64,000 nt of DNA from contig CACMDZ010000002.1 in the NCBI GenBank assembly GCA_902612575.1, positions 62,001 through 126,000 on the forward strand, read 5' to 3'. Made by a program: the position numbers and the translations under genes. Source of the stretch: an uncultured Pelagibacteraceae bacterium (GTDB lineage Bacteria; Pseudomonadota; Alphaproteobacteria; Pelagibacterales; Pelagibacteraceae). Position 1 is the stretch's first letter. Each line of letters begins with the position of its first letter. Positions 32,904 to 41,883 of the stretch are shown here, one piece after another. The notes under the pieces were generated by a model. The model saw only the letters and a list, made by a program, of their open reading frames with translations, was not told where the DNA came from and ran no database searches.

Positions 32904-33496
32904 AAAGAATTAATATAACAAACGAAAAATCACCAAATTTTATTGGCTGTTGGTATCTTGAAAATAAGAACATAAGTAAAGGTATAATTGAATTTTTTGA
33001 AAATAATAAACAGTTACAAAAAAAAGGTTCGACAGCTAAGGGTGTAGAAGAAACAAGAAAAAAATCTACGGACATTACAATAAGTCCAAATAAGTTATCA
33101 GATCCAAAATATAAAGTTTTCCAGGATTACTTCTCTGAACTCCAAAAATGTTTTTTGGACTATCGAGAACAATGGCCTTTTGTAAAGCAATTCTTAACAA
33201 AAGTTAATGTTGGACCTTTTAATGTGCAAAAATATTTTCCTGGAGATCATTTTGCAGCATTACATTCAGAGAGAACTGGTTTATCAACATTACATAGGAT
33301 TTTTGCATTCATGACTTATTTGAATGATGTTGATCATGGTGGAACAACTGATTTTGATCATTATGGACTAAAAATTAGACCTGAAACTAACAAAACGTTG
33401 ATATGGCCAGCTGAATGGACACATGCTCACACAGGATCAGTTTTAAAAAGTGGTACTAAATATATAATTACAGGTTGGTTTGATTTTGCTTCTTAA
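32900..33496 (+). CDS. 2OG-Fe(II) oxygenase (prolyl-hydroxylase-like)
   Basis: NVQKYFPGDHFAALHSE...YLNDVDHGGTTDF...WPAEWTHAHTGSVLKSGTKYIITGW. Confidence 0.75.
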   Translation: MKRINITNEKSPNFIGCWYLENKNISKGIIEFFENNKQLQKKGSTAKGVEETRKKSTDITISPNKLSDPKYKVFQDYFSELQKCFLDYREQWPFVKQFLTKVNVGPFNVQKYFPGDHFAALHSERTGLSTLHRIFAFMTYLNDVDHGGTTDFDHYGLKIRPETNKTLIWPAEWTHAHTGSVLKSGTKYIITGWFDFAS

Positions 33497-33523
33497 ATTA
33501 TCAAATAGCTTAGATTATTTTTT

Positions 33524-35170
33524 ATGATTGAAATGAATTCAAATAACTTTTTAGATAATAAAAAAAAAGTATTAGAATATTTTAAAAATCATAACTTTGA
33601 AAAAGTCATTAAATTTGCAAATAAATTAACAAAAAAGAATAATGATTTCCAATTATTTTATGCATTAGGAATAAGTTATTTGAGTTTAAAAAATTACCTA
33701 CAGGCAGAAAAAGCATTTAAAAAGGTAATATCTTTAAAACCTACAGCTGAACATTATTTCATATATGGTAACATACAAAAACAACTAGAAGATTTTACTG
33801 AAGCAGCTAGGTCATTTGAAAGTGCTATAAATATTAAGTCAGATTATTCAGATGCATTCAATAATTTGGGAAATATAAAAAAAAAATTAGGCCTTACTAA
33901 TGAGGCTATTGATAATTATAAGAAAGCAATTCACTCTCGAAAAGACAATTTACAGGCATATTTTAATTTAGCTAATATATATAATGAAGAGAAAAGATTT
34001 GATGATCTTAAAAAAATACTTGAGGATGTTTTAGATTTTGATCAAAATAATACGACAGCATTAAATGATTTAGGTTATTTAAATTTAATACTAGGTAATA
34101 TAGATGAAGGTAGAAAATTGTTTGAAAAGGTTCTTAATATTGATGATAAACATATTAGAGCATTTAAAAATTATTTTTTAATTACAAAAGTAGAAAGTAA
34201 CAACAGATTTTTAAAAAAATTAGAAAATTTAAATTTATCAAATGTTAAAAACGAAGATAAAATATTTGCATATACTAGTCTTAGTAAATGTAATTTTGAT
34301 TTAAATAATTCAAATTTGGCCTTAAAGTACTTAGATGAGTCAAATAAAATTAAGAGAAAAAATTCTAAATTTAGTATTGAAATAGAAAAAAAACTTTTTG
34401 AAAAGATAAAAAATTTATTTAATCATAAGTTAGATGAAATAACTTACTATGATGAAAAATTGAAATTTACACCTATTTTTATCCTTGGCATGCCAAGATC
34501 GGGAACAACTCTCTTAGAACAAGTTTTATCTTCACACTCTTATATTCATGGTGCTGGTGAGTTAAATTGTTTACCAAAAATTATTGATAGATTTAATTTA
34601 GATAAAACTGACAATTTAGATAATTTTTTAAAAACCTTAAGATTTGAATACCATGAGAAGGTATCAAAATTAAGCAATAAACAATTTATAATTGACAAAT
34701 TACCAATGAATTTTAGATGGATTGGATTTATTAGTAAAGCTTTTCCGGAGGCAAAAATAATTCATGTTCATAGAAATCCGATGGCTGTCTGTTGGTCAAA
34801 TTATAGGATTAACTTTCCCGATCCAGGTATGGATTTCTCACTAAGTCAAGAGGGTACTGCAGAATATTACTTATTGTATGACAATTTAATGAGATTTTGG
34901 TCAACTAATATAAAAAAAATTATCCATATCAACTATGAAAATTTTGTAAACGATTTTAAAAATGTAACTCAAAATATAATCAAACAACTTGGTGTTCAGT
35001 GGGAGAAAAATCTTGAAAATTTTAATAAAAATAAAAGGCCAGTGCAAACTGCTTCTTTACTACAAGTGAGAGGGAATATAAAAAAAAATACATCTGAGGA
35101 ATGGAAAAAATACAAAGATTTTCTAAATATTATGCAAGAAATTTTAAAAAAGAATAAAATTAATTTCTAA
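33524..35170 (+). CDS. TPR-repeat sulfotransferase
   Basis: N-terminal TPRs, then FILGMPRSGTTLLEQVLSSH and VHRNPMAVCWSNY sulfotransferase motifs. Confidence 0.88.
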   Translation: MIEMNSNNFLDNKKKVLEYFKNHNFEKVIKFANKLTKKNNDFQLFYALGISYLSLKNYLQAEKAFKKVISLKPTAEHYFIYGNIQKQLEDFTEAARSFESAINIKSDYSDAFNNLGNIKKKLGLTNEAIDNYKKAIHSRKDNLQAYFNLANIYNEEKRFDDLKKILEDVLDFDQNNTTALNDLGYLNLILGNIDEGRKLFEKVLNIDDKHIRAFKNYFLITKVESNNRFLKKLENLNLSNVKNEDKIFAYTSLSKCNFDLNNSNLALKYLDESNKIKRKNSKFSIEIEKKLFEKIKNLFNHKLDEITYYDEKLKFTPIFILGMPRSGTTLLEQVLSSHSYIHGAGELNCLPKIIDRFNLDKTDNLDNFLKTLRFEYHEKVSKLSNKQFIIDKLPMNFRWIGFISKAFPEAKIIHVHRNPMAVCWSNYRINFPDPGMDFSLSQEGTAEYYLLYDNLMRFWSTNIKKIIHINYENFVNDFKNVTQNIIKQLGVQWEKNLENFNKNKRPVQTASLLQVRGNIKKNTSEEWKKYKDFLNIMQEILKKNKINF

Positions 35171-35174
35171 TAAA

Positions 35175-36080
35175 ATGGATACTATATTTCAAACAGTCTG
35201 TAATATTTTCCCTGCATTCAAATTAGATAAAAAATATAAAAAAAAATTATTTTATATATTTTTTTCAATTTGCAAATTATTTTTAAAGGGACCATTTATT
35301 TTAAATTTTGGGAACTTCAAAATTTATACTTATCCTGCTAAAAGTGATTATACGAGATTTTTATTAACTAGAGCTAGTCTACCAGATCCTCGAGAAAGAA
35401 ATATAATTATCCAAAACCTAAAAAACAAAAATAATATATTTATTGACTGTGGTGCTAATGCAGGTTTCTATAGCTTGGATGTAGCCACAAAAGTAGAAAA
35501 TGTTACCACATATGCTTTTGAGCCATCAAAAAAAGAAAAAGTTTTTTTACAAAATAATCTTGATTTAAATAAAATTATTAATGTTGAAATTGTAGACCTA
35601 GCTGTTGGTGATAAAGACGATATTGTAATATTTAATGATACTAGAGATGATAAAATTAACAATTCTAGTGGCGGTGGATTTGTTACGACACATAGTGCAA
35701 AAACAGAAAATAATTATAAAGTTAAAATTATTACTTTAGATAATTTCTTTAAAAATAAAAATTTTGATAAAGAGACAAGTATTTTTATAAAAATTGATTT
35801 AGAGGGATATGACCTTAAAGCAATCAATGGAGCAAAAAATATTATTTTAAATTATGACTGTACAGTTATTTTTGAATTTTCAAAAATGGTTATGAATCAA
35901 AGAGACTATTCAATCAATGATATTGATTTTTTTCTAAAAAAAGGATTTAAACTTTATGACATTTATGGGAAAGAGATGAGTAGTGAGTTATTAGAGTCTA
36001 AAATTCATCATTTAGACGATGATCATGACACTTGTGGAAATATTGTATTATCGAAAAAAAAATTAAATTTTAATTTTTAA
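35175..36080 (+). CDS. FkbM-family methyltransferase
   Basis: NNIFIDCGANAGFYSLDVA, FIKIDLEGYDLKAINGA. Confidence 0.85.
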   Translation: MDTIFQTVCNIFPAFKLDKKYKKKLFYIFFSICKLFLKGPFILNFGNFKIYTYPAKSDYTRFLLTRASLPDPRERNIIIQNLKNKNNIFIDCGANAGFYSLDVATKVENVTTYAFEPSKKEKVFLQNNLDLNKIINVEIVDLAVGDKDDIVIFNDTRDDKINNSSGGGFVTTHSAKTENNYKVKIITLDNFFKNKNFDKETSIFIKIDLEGYDLKAINGAKNIILNYDCTVIFEFSKMVMNQRDYSINDIDFFLKKGFKLYDIYGKEMSSELLESKIHHLDDDHDTCGNIVLSKKKLNFNF

Positions 36081-36111
36081 AATAATTAATTTAAATTTCT
36101 TATTTTAATTC

Positions 36112-36140
36112 TTGCCAAATTAAAAAAAAGCTACTATTTT
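36112..36140 (+). promoter_or_regulatory. Candidate sigma70 promoter of the ancestral tRNA-Gly, now driving the tRNA half/attL
   Basis: TTGCCA - 17 nt - TATTTT, 17 nt upstream of the tRNA 5' end at 36158. Confidence 0.45.
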
Positions 36141-36151
36141 CAATACTATTA

Positions 36152-36198
36152 GAACAAGCGGGCATAGCTCAGTGGTAGAGCGTCTCGTTGCCAACGAG
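36152..36198 (+). repeat. attL: left copy of 47-bp direct repeat (tRNA-Gly 5' half)
   Basis: gaacaagcgggcatagctcagtggtagagcgtctcgttgccaacgag identical to 42964-43010. Confidence 0.92.
36158..36198 (+). pseudogene. Truncated tRNA-Gly (5' half through anticodon stem)
   Basis: Matches nt 1-41 of the intact tRNA at 42970; diverges right after CCAACGAG. Confidence 0.9.
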
Positions 36199-36255
36199 GT
36201 AGTCCACGTTCCTTTTGCAAGACTAATCAATCCTTATTCGACATGTAAATGTTTT

Positions 36256-36285
36256 CGGCCACACTGACGGCCACACTTCGGCACA
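36256..36285. promoter_or_regulatory. Candidate integrase arm-type sites, left arm
   Basis: CGGCCACACT at 36256 and 36268 (12-bp period) followed by CGGCACA; the same CGGCCACACT-CGGCACA at 42849-42865. Confidence 0.5.
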
Positions 36286-36304
36286 AATTAGAAAGGAAAA
36301 AGCA

Positions 36305-37285
36305 ATGCCGACATTAAGAAAACACTATGGATCTTGGCAGTCTATTGTACGGATCCAAGGTCATCCTACCTTAACAAAATCCTTTAAGAGTCGAACAGAT
36401 GCAAAACGGTGGGGAGTTGAAACTGAACTCAAACTAAGACGAGAAGATGCAGGGATAGCAAAGATAAAATTCCCTAAGTTTGAAGATGTTGCACGTCGAT
36501 ATGTTGAGGAAGTATCAATCCATAAGAGATCACATAGGGATGAACGTTATACAATCCTGGGCCTGTTCCATGAGGCGTGGTCTAGTTATCCAATACATAG
36601 GATTAGACCAACTACTATCAATAACTACATGGCGAAGTTATCTGAGACTGTTAGTGGTAGCACAATCAATAGAAGACTTGATGTTATCTCTAGCATGTTC
36701 ACTACATTTAAAAAGGAGTACGGATATCCAGTAGACAATCCAGTGTTGTCGATACGTAGACCTAAGAAAGCACAACCAAGGGACAGACGTTTTACTGATG
36801 AGGAGTTAGATAAGTTAATCAAAGGGAATAGAACTTCACCGCAGCTTAGATCCATAATGAAGATTGCATTGGAAACTGGTTTAAGAATGTCTGAAATCCT
36901 GAGGCTTGATGCTCGATTAATAGAAGGAAGTACAATTAAAATACCAGTAGCAAAAACTAGGCCACGTATAATCCCACTAACTACTGATGCATTGGCCGAG
37001 ATCCGTAATGCAGATCTACCATTTACATTAACGAAGTATGCATTGGATAAGCAATTCAGAAAGCTATGTAAATACTACGGAATAGAAGATGCACACTTTC
37101 ATGACTTACGTCACCAGGCGTTGACTAACTTCATGAAGGATAAGGGATTAAATGTACCTGAAACAATGATGATTGCAGGGCATTCAGATCCAAGAATGTT
37201 ATTGCGTATTTATAATAATTTAGAGGTGAGTCATGTTGCCAACAAATTAAATAATGACTCTAAATCAACAAAACAAAACGCTTGA
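36305..37285 (+). CDS. int: Tyrosine recombinase / integrase
   Basis: ALETGLRMSEILRL, FHDLRHQALTNFM, IAGHSDPRMLLRIYNN (R..H-x-x-R..H..Y layout); 107 bp inside attL. Confidence 0.95.
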   Translation: MPTLRKHYGSWQSIVRIQGHPTLTKSFKSRTDAKRWGVETELKLRREDAGIAKIKFPKFEDVARRYVEEVSIHKRSHRDERYTILGLFHEAWSSYPIHRIRPTTINNYMAKLSETVSGSTINRRLDVISSMFTTFKKEYGYPVDNPVLSIRRPKKAQPRDRRFTDEELDKLIKGNRTSPQLRSIMKIALETGLRMSEILRLDARLIEGSTIKIPVAKTRPRIIPLTTDALAEIRNADLPFTLTKYALDKQFRKLCKYYGIEDAHFHDLRHQALTNFMKDKGLNVPETMMIAGHSDPRMLLRIYNNLEVSHVANKLNNDSKSTKQNA

Positions 37286-37311
37286 ATAATTTTAATAAGT
37301 AATTAAATAAG

Positions 37312-37373
37312 GTCTAGTTGCGGTGGCAATCGTAACTAGACTAAAATTTTGTAGAAGGCTTTTTTAAATTTTA
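37312..37373. other. Two consecutive inverted repeats in the intergenic region after the integrase
   Basis: GTCTAGTTGCG-gtggcaat-CGTAACTAGAC (11-bp stem, one G-U), followed by CTAAAATTT ... AAATTTTAG. Confidence 0.7.
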
Positions 37374-37534
37374 GTGACAAGTCGGAAAGCCTCTCGGTTT
37401 TGTCTCAATATCGTAATAGACACCTTGAACACTGGACGGATCGCAAAGGAAAGAAATCATACAGCACGAAATTGGCGTTCGCTAACTTAGCCAGAAAAAA
37501 GTTGGATTGATTAAAAAACTTTGAGGAGTTCAAT

Positions 37535-37771
37535 ATGTTTAAGATGAAAAGAAATAACGAGAGGATATTTGAATTTAATAACAGAATTCATGGGATTAGT
37601 GGTGGCCACTACAATAATCTTTCCTCATCTACTGTCTTCATCAAACCATCTATCGAACTTCTTGATGATTTAACCGATCATGCATGCAAACTAATCACTT
37701 GCATGCGTGGTCTTAATTCAAGGAGAAAGCAATGGAAAATCCAAAGCAATCAAACAACGTTGTTAAGATAG
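37535..37771 (+). CDS. Hypothetical small protein of the element
   Basis: 78-aa ORF with GAGGAG upstream; overlaps the next ORF. Confidence 0.4.
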   Translation: MFKMKRNNERIFEFNNRIHGISGGHYNNLSSSTVFIKPSIELLDDLTDHACKLITCMRGLNSRRKQWKIQSNQTTLLR

Positions 37772-38151
37772 GACACAACTCAAACAGATCTATCACTCAG
37801 GAAACTGTTGAGAAAATCTCAAATAGATTGTTGCACATCACTGATGTTGTAATGAATAATATTCGAGTCATAGAACAAAAATATTTTGAGGCATCAACTA
37901 AGTATCCCTATAGCGCTAAAGGCAGAGGTTGGGAAAGACACAAAAAGTTGTTACCGCATCATGTCGAAGATGCAAGACGTGAAGGTGATGAAATGATCCA
38001 AGAAATGGTGAATAACTTAGCTGATGAGCAAGATAATTTGCAATCAGCACTCAAAGAAAAATACGGAATAGAAGTCGAGTCTGCACGTCAGAAATGGAAT
38101 AGAGAATGTGCAGAAGAAGACAGGAGGATTGCAGATGAACAAAAGAAATAA
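37732..38151 (+). CDS. Hypothetical element protein
   Basis: 139-aa charged/helical ORF with AAGGAG upstream. Confidence 0.6.
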   Translation: MENPKQSNNVVKIGHNSNRSITQETVEKISNRLLHITDVVMNNIRVIEQKYFEASTKYPYSAKGRGWERHKKLLPHHVEDARREGDEMIQEMVNNLADEQDNLQSALKEKYGIEVESARQKWNRECAEEDRRIADEQKK

Positions 38152-38593
38152 TCAGCAACTCAATCCAAATGTTCAACCACTATACGACGAATTATCTGTA
38201 AAGTTTATTGCAAGTACAGGTAAGTTTGAAAGTGAGAACGGACAAACATTTGATAATGCAAAAGATGCAGTTAAACACAATGACGATATCTATAAATTCT
38301 GTTTAGGTTTTGGAAGTGGACAACCAAAAACAAAGACTGAAAGATTGAAGAAGTCATTAGCGTTTGGCAAAAAACAATTCAACAAAGCAAAAGGGATGCA
38401 AAGGCACGCCGCATTTATTAAGGCAGAAGATAAAGCGAAAGAGTCTGCACCTGTTGTTGATACTGATCTATTCTACAATGAGATAGCAAAGATCAGAGAG
38501 GGTTTAGAGGAAATGAAAACCTATAAGCCTGAACCTAAGCCCAGGAAATCAACTGGCATAAATACAATACTGGGGGTTTATGACGATCAGTAA
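38108..38593 (+). CDS. Hypothetical element protein (supplied start overlaps previous gene; a later start such as MNKRNN near 38135 is likely)
   Basis: 161-aa ORF in the + strand cassette. Confidence 0.6.
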   Translation: MQKKTGGLQMNKRNNQQLNPNVQPLYDELSVKFIASTGKFESENGQTFDNAKDAVKHNDDIYKFCLGFGSGQPKTKTERLKKSLAFGKKQFNKAKGMQRHAAFIKAEDKAKESAPVVDTDLFYNEIAKIREGLEEMKTYKPEPKPRKSTGINTILGVYDDQ

Positions 38594-38936
38594 AATTAAA
38601 CATAGATCCTTAGCAGATAAGTATCCCAAGTCAGAAGTGATTTGGGATATCTTACGAGGTAAAACAAGATATCGTAAACCACAATTTTGTGAGCATAACA
38701 TGGTGGCTTACAAAGACTTGCACAACATAGTTGATAGACAGTTAACCATAATAAACAGAATGGCTATGGCTATTAACAATATGGAACGGAAGTTTACTCA
38801 AAATGCAAAGACAGTTGAGTACATAACTAAGAAAGCCTCAGAACATGTTGATGCAGCGGATAAAGCTGTAATCAGTAGAGATCAAATAATCAACGAATTA
38901 TCCATAAAACTAAAACAAAAAGGAGGAATGAACTAA
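38580..38936 (+). CDS. Hypothetical element protein
   Basis: 118-aa ORF with start overlapping the preceding stop. Confidence 0.6.
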   Translation: MTISKIKHRSLADKYPKSEVIWDILRGKTRYRKPQFCEHNMVAYKDLHNIVDRQLTIINRMAMAINNMERKFTQNAKTVEYITKKASEHVDAADKAVISRDQIINELSIKLKQKGGMN

Positions 38937-39382
38937 TGACTAAAAGAATGATTAAAGATCCATATTTTGAAATGTATTCAAAAGGAGGAAATGTATCTAA
39001 ACGTTTAGAAGGTAAAGGAAACTTATCTGAGAAAAAAGAGCTGCTGAAGTTAGCTGATGCAGAAAAAGAAAGATTTGATTTTGAAACAGGTCTTATCCAA
39101 ACACTGAGAGAAAAATACATGGAAGAACGTGAAGGCAATGAAACGTTTTCTGATTGGTTAAAATCTAAACCGGATGATTATCTCAGACGTATTAGCCTGG
39201 ACAAGGGAGGTAAAGTTATAAACTTCGCTGACTATGCAAAGATGAAAGATCCTAAAATTAAGAAGTTAGATCTAGCTAGTTTGTTTGCAGATCAGGCAAA
39301 AACTTTAGCTAGTTTAACGCCACAAGAACTGGAGTCTGTAAATGATTTGTTACGTAGAACATTAAAGCACATGAAGGATTAA
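38936..39382 (+). CDS. Hypothetical element protein
   Basis: 148-aa ORF with an AGGAGG-containing upstream sequence (aaaggaggaatgaactaatg). Confidence 0.6.
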   Translation: MTKRMIKDPYFEMYSKGGNVSKRLEGKGNLSEKKELLKLADAEKERFDFETGLIQTLREKYMEEREGNETFSDWLKSKPDDYLRRISLDKGGKVINFADYAKMKDPKIKKLDLASLFADQAKTLASLTPQELESVNDLLRRTLKHMKD

Positions 39383-39383
39383 C

Positions 39384-39557
39384 ATGAGTGATAGCATGAC
39401 TTCAAATGTAGTTGTTAAGAAAGAAACTTGCGACGATCATTGGTTTAGTAGTGGGCCATGTCCATACAAACACAACAAAGACGGAACCATAATGACTGTT
39501 AAGAGTAGAGAAACAAATTGGATGGAATGTCCAGTTTTAAAGAAGGGGTATGAATAA
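39384..39557 (+). CDS. Small Cys/His-containing protein (57 aa; not in the supplied ORF track)
   Basis: Hand translation MSDSMTSNVVVKKETCDDHWFSSGPCPYKHNKDGTIMTVKSRETNWMECPVLKKGYE; directly abuts the genes on both sides. Confidence 0.5.
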   Translation: MSDSMTSNVVVKKETCDDHWFSSGPCPYKHNKDGTIMTVKSRETNWMECPVLKKGYE

Positions 39558-41659
39558 TGCATGAAGTTAATTTAGACCCTATATCAGCGCTTTTAAAGAC
39601 TGATGCTACTGTGTTTTGGTCGGATTATGGATCTAAAGCAATTACTGAAAGTTGGACAGTAAGATTAAATAAACAGATCAAACAGTTAGACCAAGTTAAA
39701 CAATTCCAAAACTTAAACATTGCAACTGGTAGAGAAAGTTTAATTGTAGATGTGGATCTTGATTGTGAAGAAACTCAGAAACTTGCAGATAGTTTTTTAC
39801 CTGAAACTGATTGCGAGTTTGGTAGAGAAAGTACACCAAGAGCGCATAGGTTATTCAAAGTCCTGGATCTAAAAGCAAAAGATACTAGAAAATATTTTGA
39901 CTACAAAGATCCTGCACAACCAAAGAAAGCAATGCTTGTAGAAGTTAGAGCTAACAAACATTACACAATGTGTTGGGGCCAATACGACAACGGCGAGAAA
40001 GTTACCTGGACTAAACATGGAGATCCAACTGAAATTACCTGGGATGCATTAAATAAAGCCTGCGCATTGTTAAGTGTAGCATCAGTTATTTTAAGGAAGT
40101 ATCCACCTTCAGGAACGCATGATGAATACTTACGTTTAGTTGTTAATACATTATGGCATCACAAAGTAACAAAAGAAGATTGCACGAGTATATTGAAAGC
40201 AGTTATTGCAGGTCATGAATGTGAGAATTGTAATGAAGGTAAGCTATCTAAAATAGAGACTACATACGGCAAAGATAGAACAGATCATATTGCAGGTTTA
40301 CCAAAGCTAGCAGAAGAATTTAACTGGCATGAAAGCGAAGTAAAAGACTTCAAGAAATTGCTATTAAAGATAACTGGTAGAGACGCATTACCTGCATACA
40401 CAAATGATTTTGTAACTCGGATTGCCTACATGATGAAACAAAAGAAGTATTACGATCTTGAAGACAAAGAAATGTATGATGCTGAGGCTATTGATGTGAA
40501 GTATGCAAAGTATTTTCAGAACGATAAATATACACCATTAAAACATTGGAAGATGCATCCTGACAGTAGAGTGTGTGTGGACTTCACTTACAAACCTAAT
40601 GATGCAAATAGATTTGTTAAAGTTAATAAAAAATTAATGATAAATGTTTTTGAAAAGCATGATCTACAACCAGATCCAAAAGCAGATACAGATATTTTTT
40701 GGGCATTAATAAAACATATAATTCCACATGAGCCAGAACGTAATCACTTCTTAGATTGGTATGCTTATCCTCTACAAAATCCAGGGATGAAGATTAGACA
40801 TGCAATCATTCTACAATCAGATGAGTTTCAATTAGGTAAGGGAAGTTTATTTGACTTACATAGATTAATGTTGGGCCACAACAACACCAGGAAGATAGAA
40901 CTAGCCGAGGCACTTGATAAAGGAAAAGGATATTTAATTAATGCACAAACAGTTTTAATTGATGAGGCTAAGTCTAGCGGTAGTTGGACTGAGAAAGCAC
41001 AATTAATAAACACACTCAAAACAATTATTACTGAAGGTACGATTGGGGTTAGGCAGCTCTACAAAGAATATTCTGAGCAAGATACATGTACTAACTATTG
41101 GATTAATACAAACTATCGAGATGCATTCCCACTTCCATACAATGAAGTTAGATACTGGGTATATTTTAGTCCTGCTAAAAGAAACCAACAAATGCTTGAT
41201 GAATTTCACTTTGCAAAAGATAATTACAATCTAGCAGGAGGAGTCCTGGCAGAACTTCTTGATAGAGATCTAAGTAAATTTAATCCATTAGCGCCTGCAC
41301 CGCATACAACATTCAGAGATGAGATGAGTCAGTTAGCAGATAGACCCGTTAATGATTACATCAAAGAACAGTTTGAACAACAGGTACATCCATTTGATAG
41401 AGACATGGTTACTGTTACTGAGTTGTTTGAGTATCTTAAAATAGAAAAAAGATTGAAACTAACTAGAGAGCGTGAAGTAGCTAACGCATTAAGTTTGTTA
41501 GGTGGCATTAAGAAAAAAGGATGCAAAGTAACTAACGTTGGCGATCATGTAACTATTTGGACAATAAGAAATCATAAGGAATATCAAGGCTTAACCGCAG
41601 CGGAACTAGGCAAGAAGTATGTTCCATTCTATGAAGACAGTAAAAAAGGAGGGAAATAA
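39557..41659 (+). CDS. Primase-polymerase / D5-like superfamily 3 helicase replication protein
   Basis: N-terminal LIVDVDLDC acidic motif and prim-pol-like region; C-terminal LDWYAYPLQNPGMKIRHAIILQSDEFQLGKGSLFD...VLIDEAKSSG...CTNYWINTNYRDAFPL typical of phage/plasmid D5-like helicases. Confidence 0.82.
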   Translation: MHEVNLDPISALLKTDATVFWSDYGSKAITESWTVRLNKQIKQLDQVKQFQNLNIATGRESLIVDVDLDCEETQKLADSFLPETDCEFGRESTPRAHRLFKVLDLKAKDTRKYFDYKDPAQPKKAMLVEVRANKHYTMCWGQYDNGEKVTWTKHGDPTEITWDALNKACALLSVASVILRKYPPSGTHDEYLRLVVNTLWHHKVTKEDCTSILKAVIAGHECENCNEGKLSKIETTYGKDRTDHIAGLPKLAEEFNWHESEVKDFKKLLLKITGRDALPAYTNDFVTRIAYMMKQKKYYDLEDKEMYDAEAIDVKYAKYFQNDKYTPLKHWKMHPDSRVCVDFTYKPNDANRFVKVNKKLMINVFEKHDLQPDPKADTDIFWALIKHIIPHEPERNHFLDWYAYPLQNPGMKIRHAIILQSDEFQLGKGSLFDLHRLMLGHNNTRKIELAEALDKGKGYLINAQTVLIDEAKSSGSWTEKAQLINTLKTIITEGTIGVRQLYKEYSEQDTCTNYWINTNYRDAFPLPYNEVRYWVYFSPAKRNQQMLDEFHFAKDNYNLAGGVLAELLDRDLSKFNPLAPAPHTTFRDEMSQLADRPVNDYIKEQFEQQVHPFDRDMVTVTELFEYLKIEKRLKLTREREVANALSLLGGIKKKGCKVTNVGDHVTIWTIRNHKEYQGLTAAELGKKYVPFYEDSKKGGK

Positions 41660-41883
41660 TGGGAGTATCATACGGTAATAAATCAGTCAAAATTTTTACA
41701 AAAACTAAACATGTAAAAATAAATAATACATATAATGCGAAGTTATATGGTGTGATTGAGGGGCCTATAAATCAAATGCTTAAATATTATCCAAATGAAT
41801 TTAAGTTTTTAAGACATGAAACCAAAGAGATGTTACGATCTAAGAGTCAAAGTAACGAAAAAATAATTGCGCCAAAATCTTAA
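41659..41883 (+). CDS. Hypothetical small element protein
   Basis: 74-aa ORF with AGGAGG upstream (aaaaaaggagggaaataatg). Confidence 0.5.
   Translation: MGVSYGNKSVKIFTKTKHVKINNTYNAKLYGVIEGPINQMLKYYPNEFKFLRHETKEMLRSKSQSNEKIIAPKS

Noticed and set aside
36480-36855. Overlapping ORFs inside the integrase gene
   Set aside because: Out of frame within a clear tyrosine recombinase.
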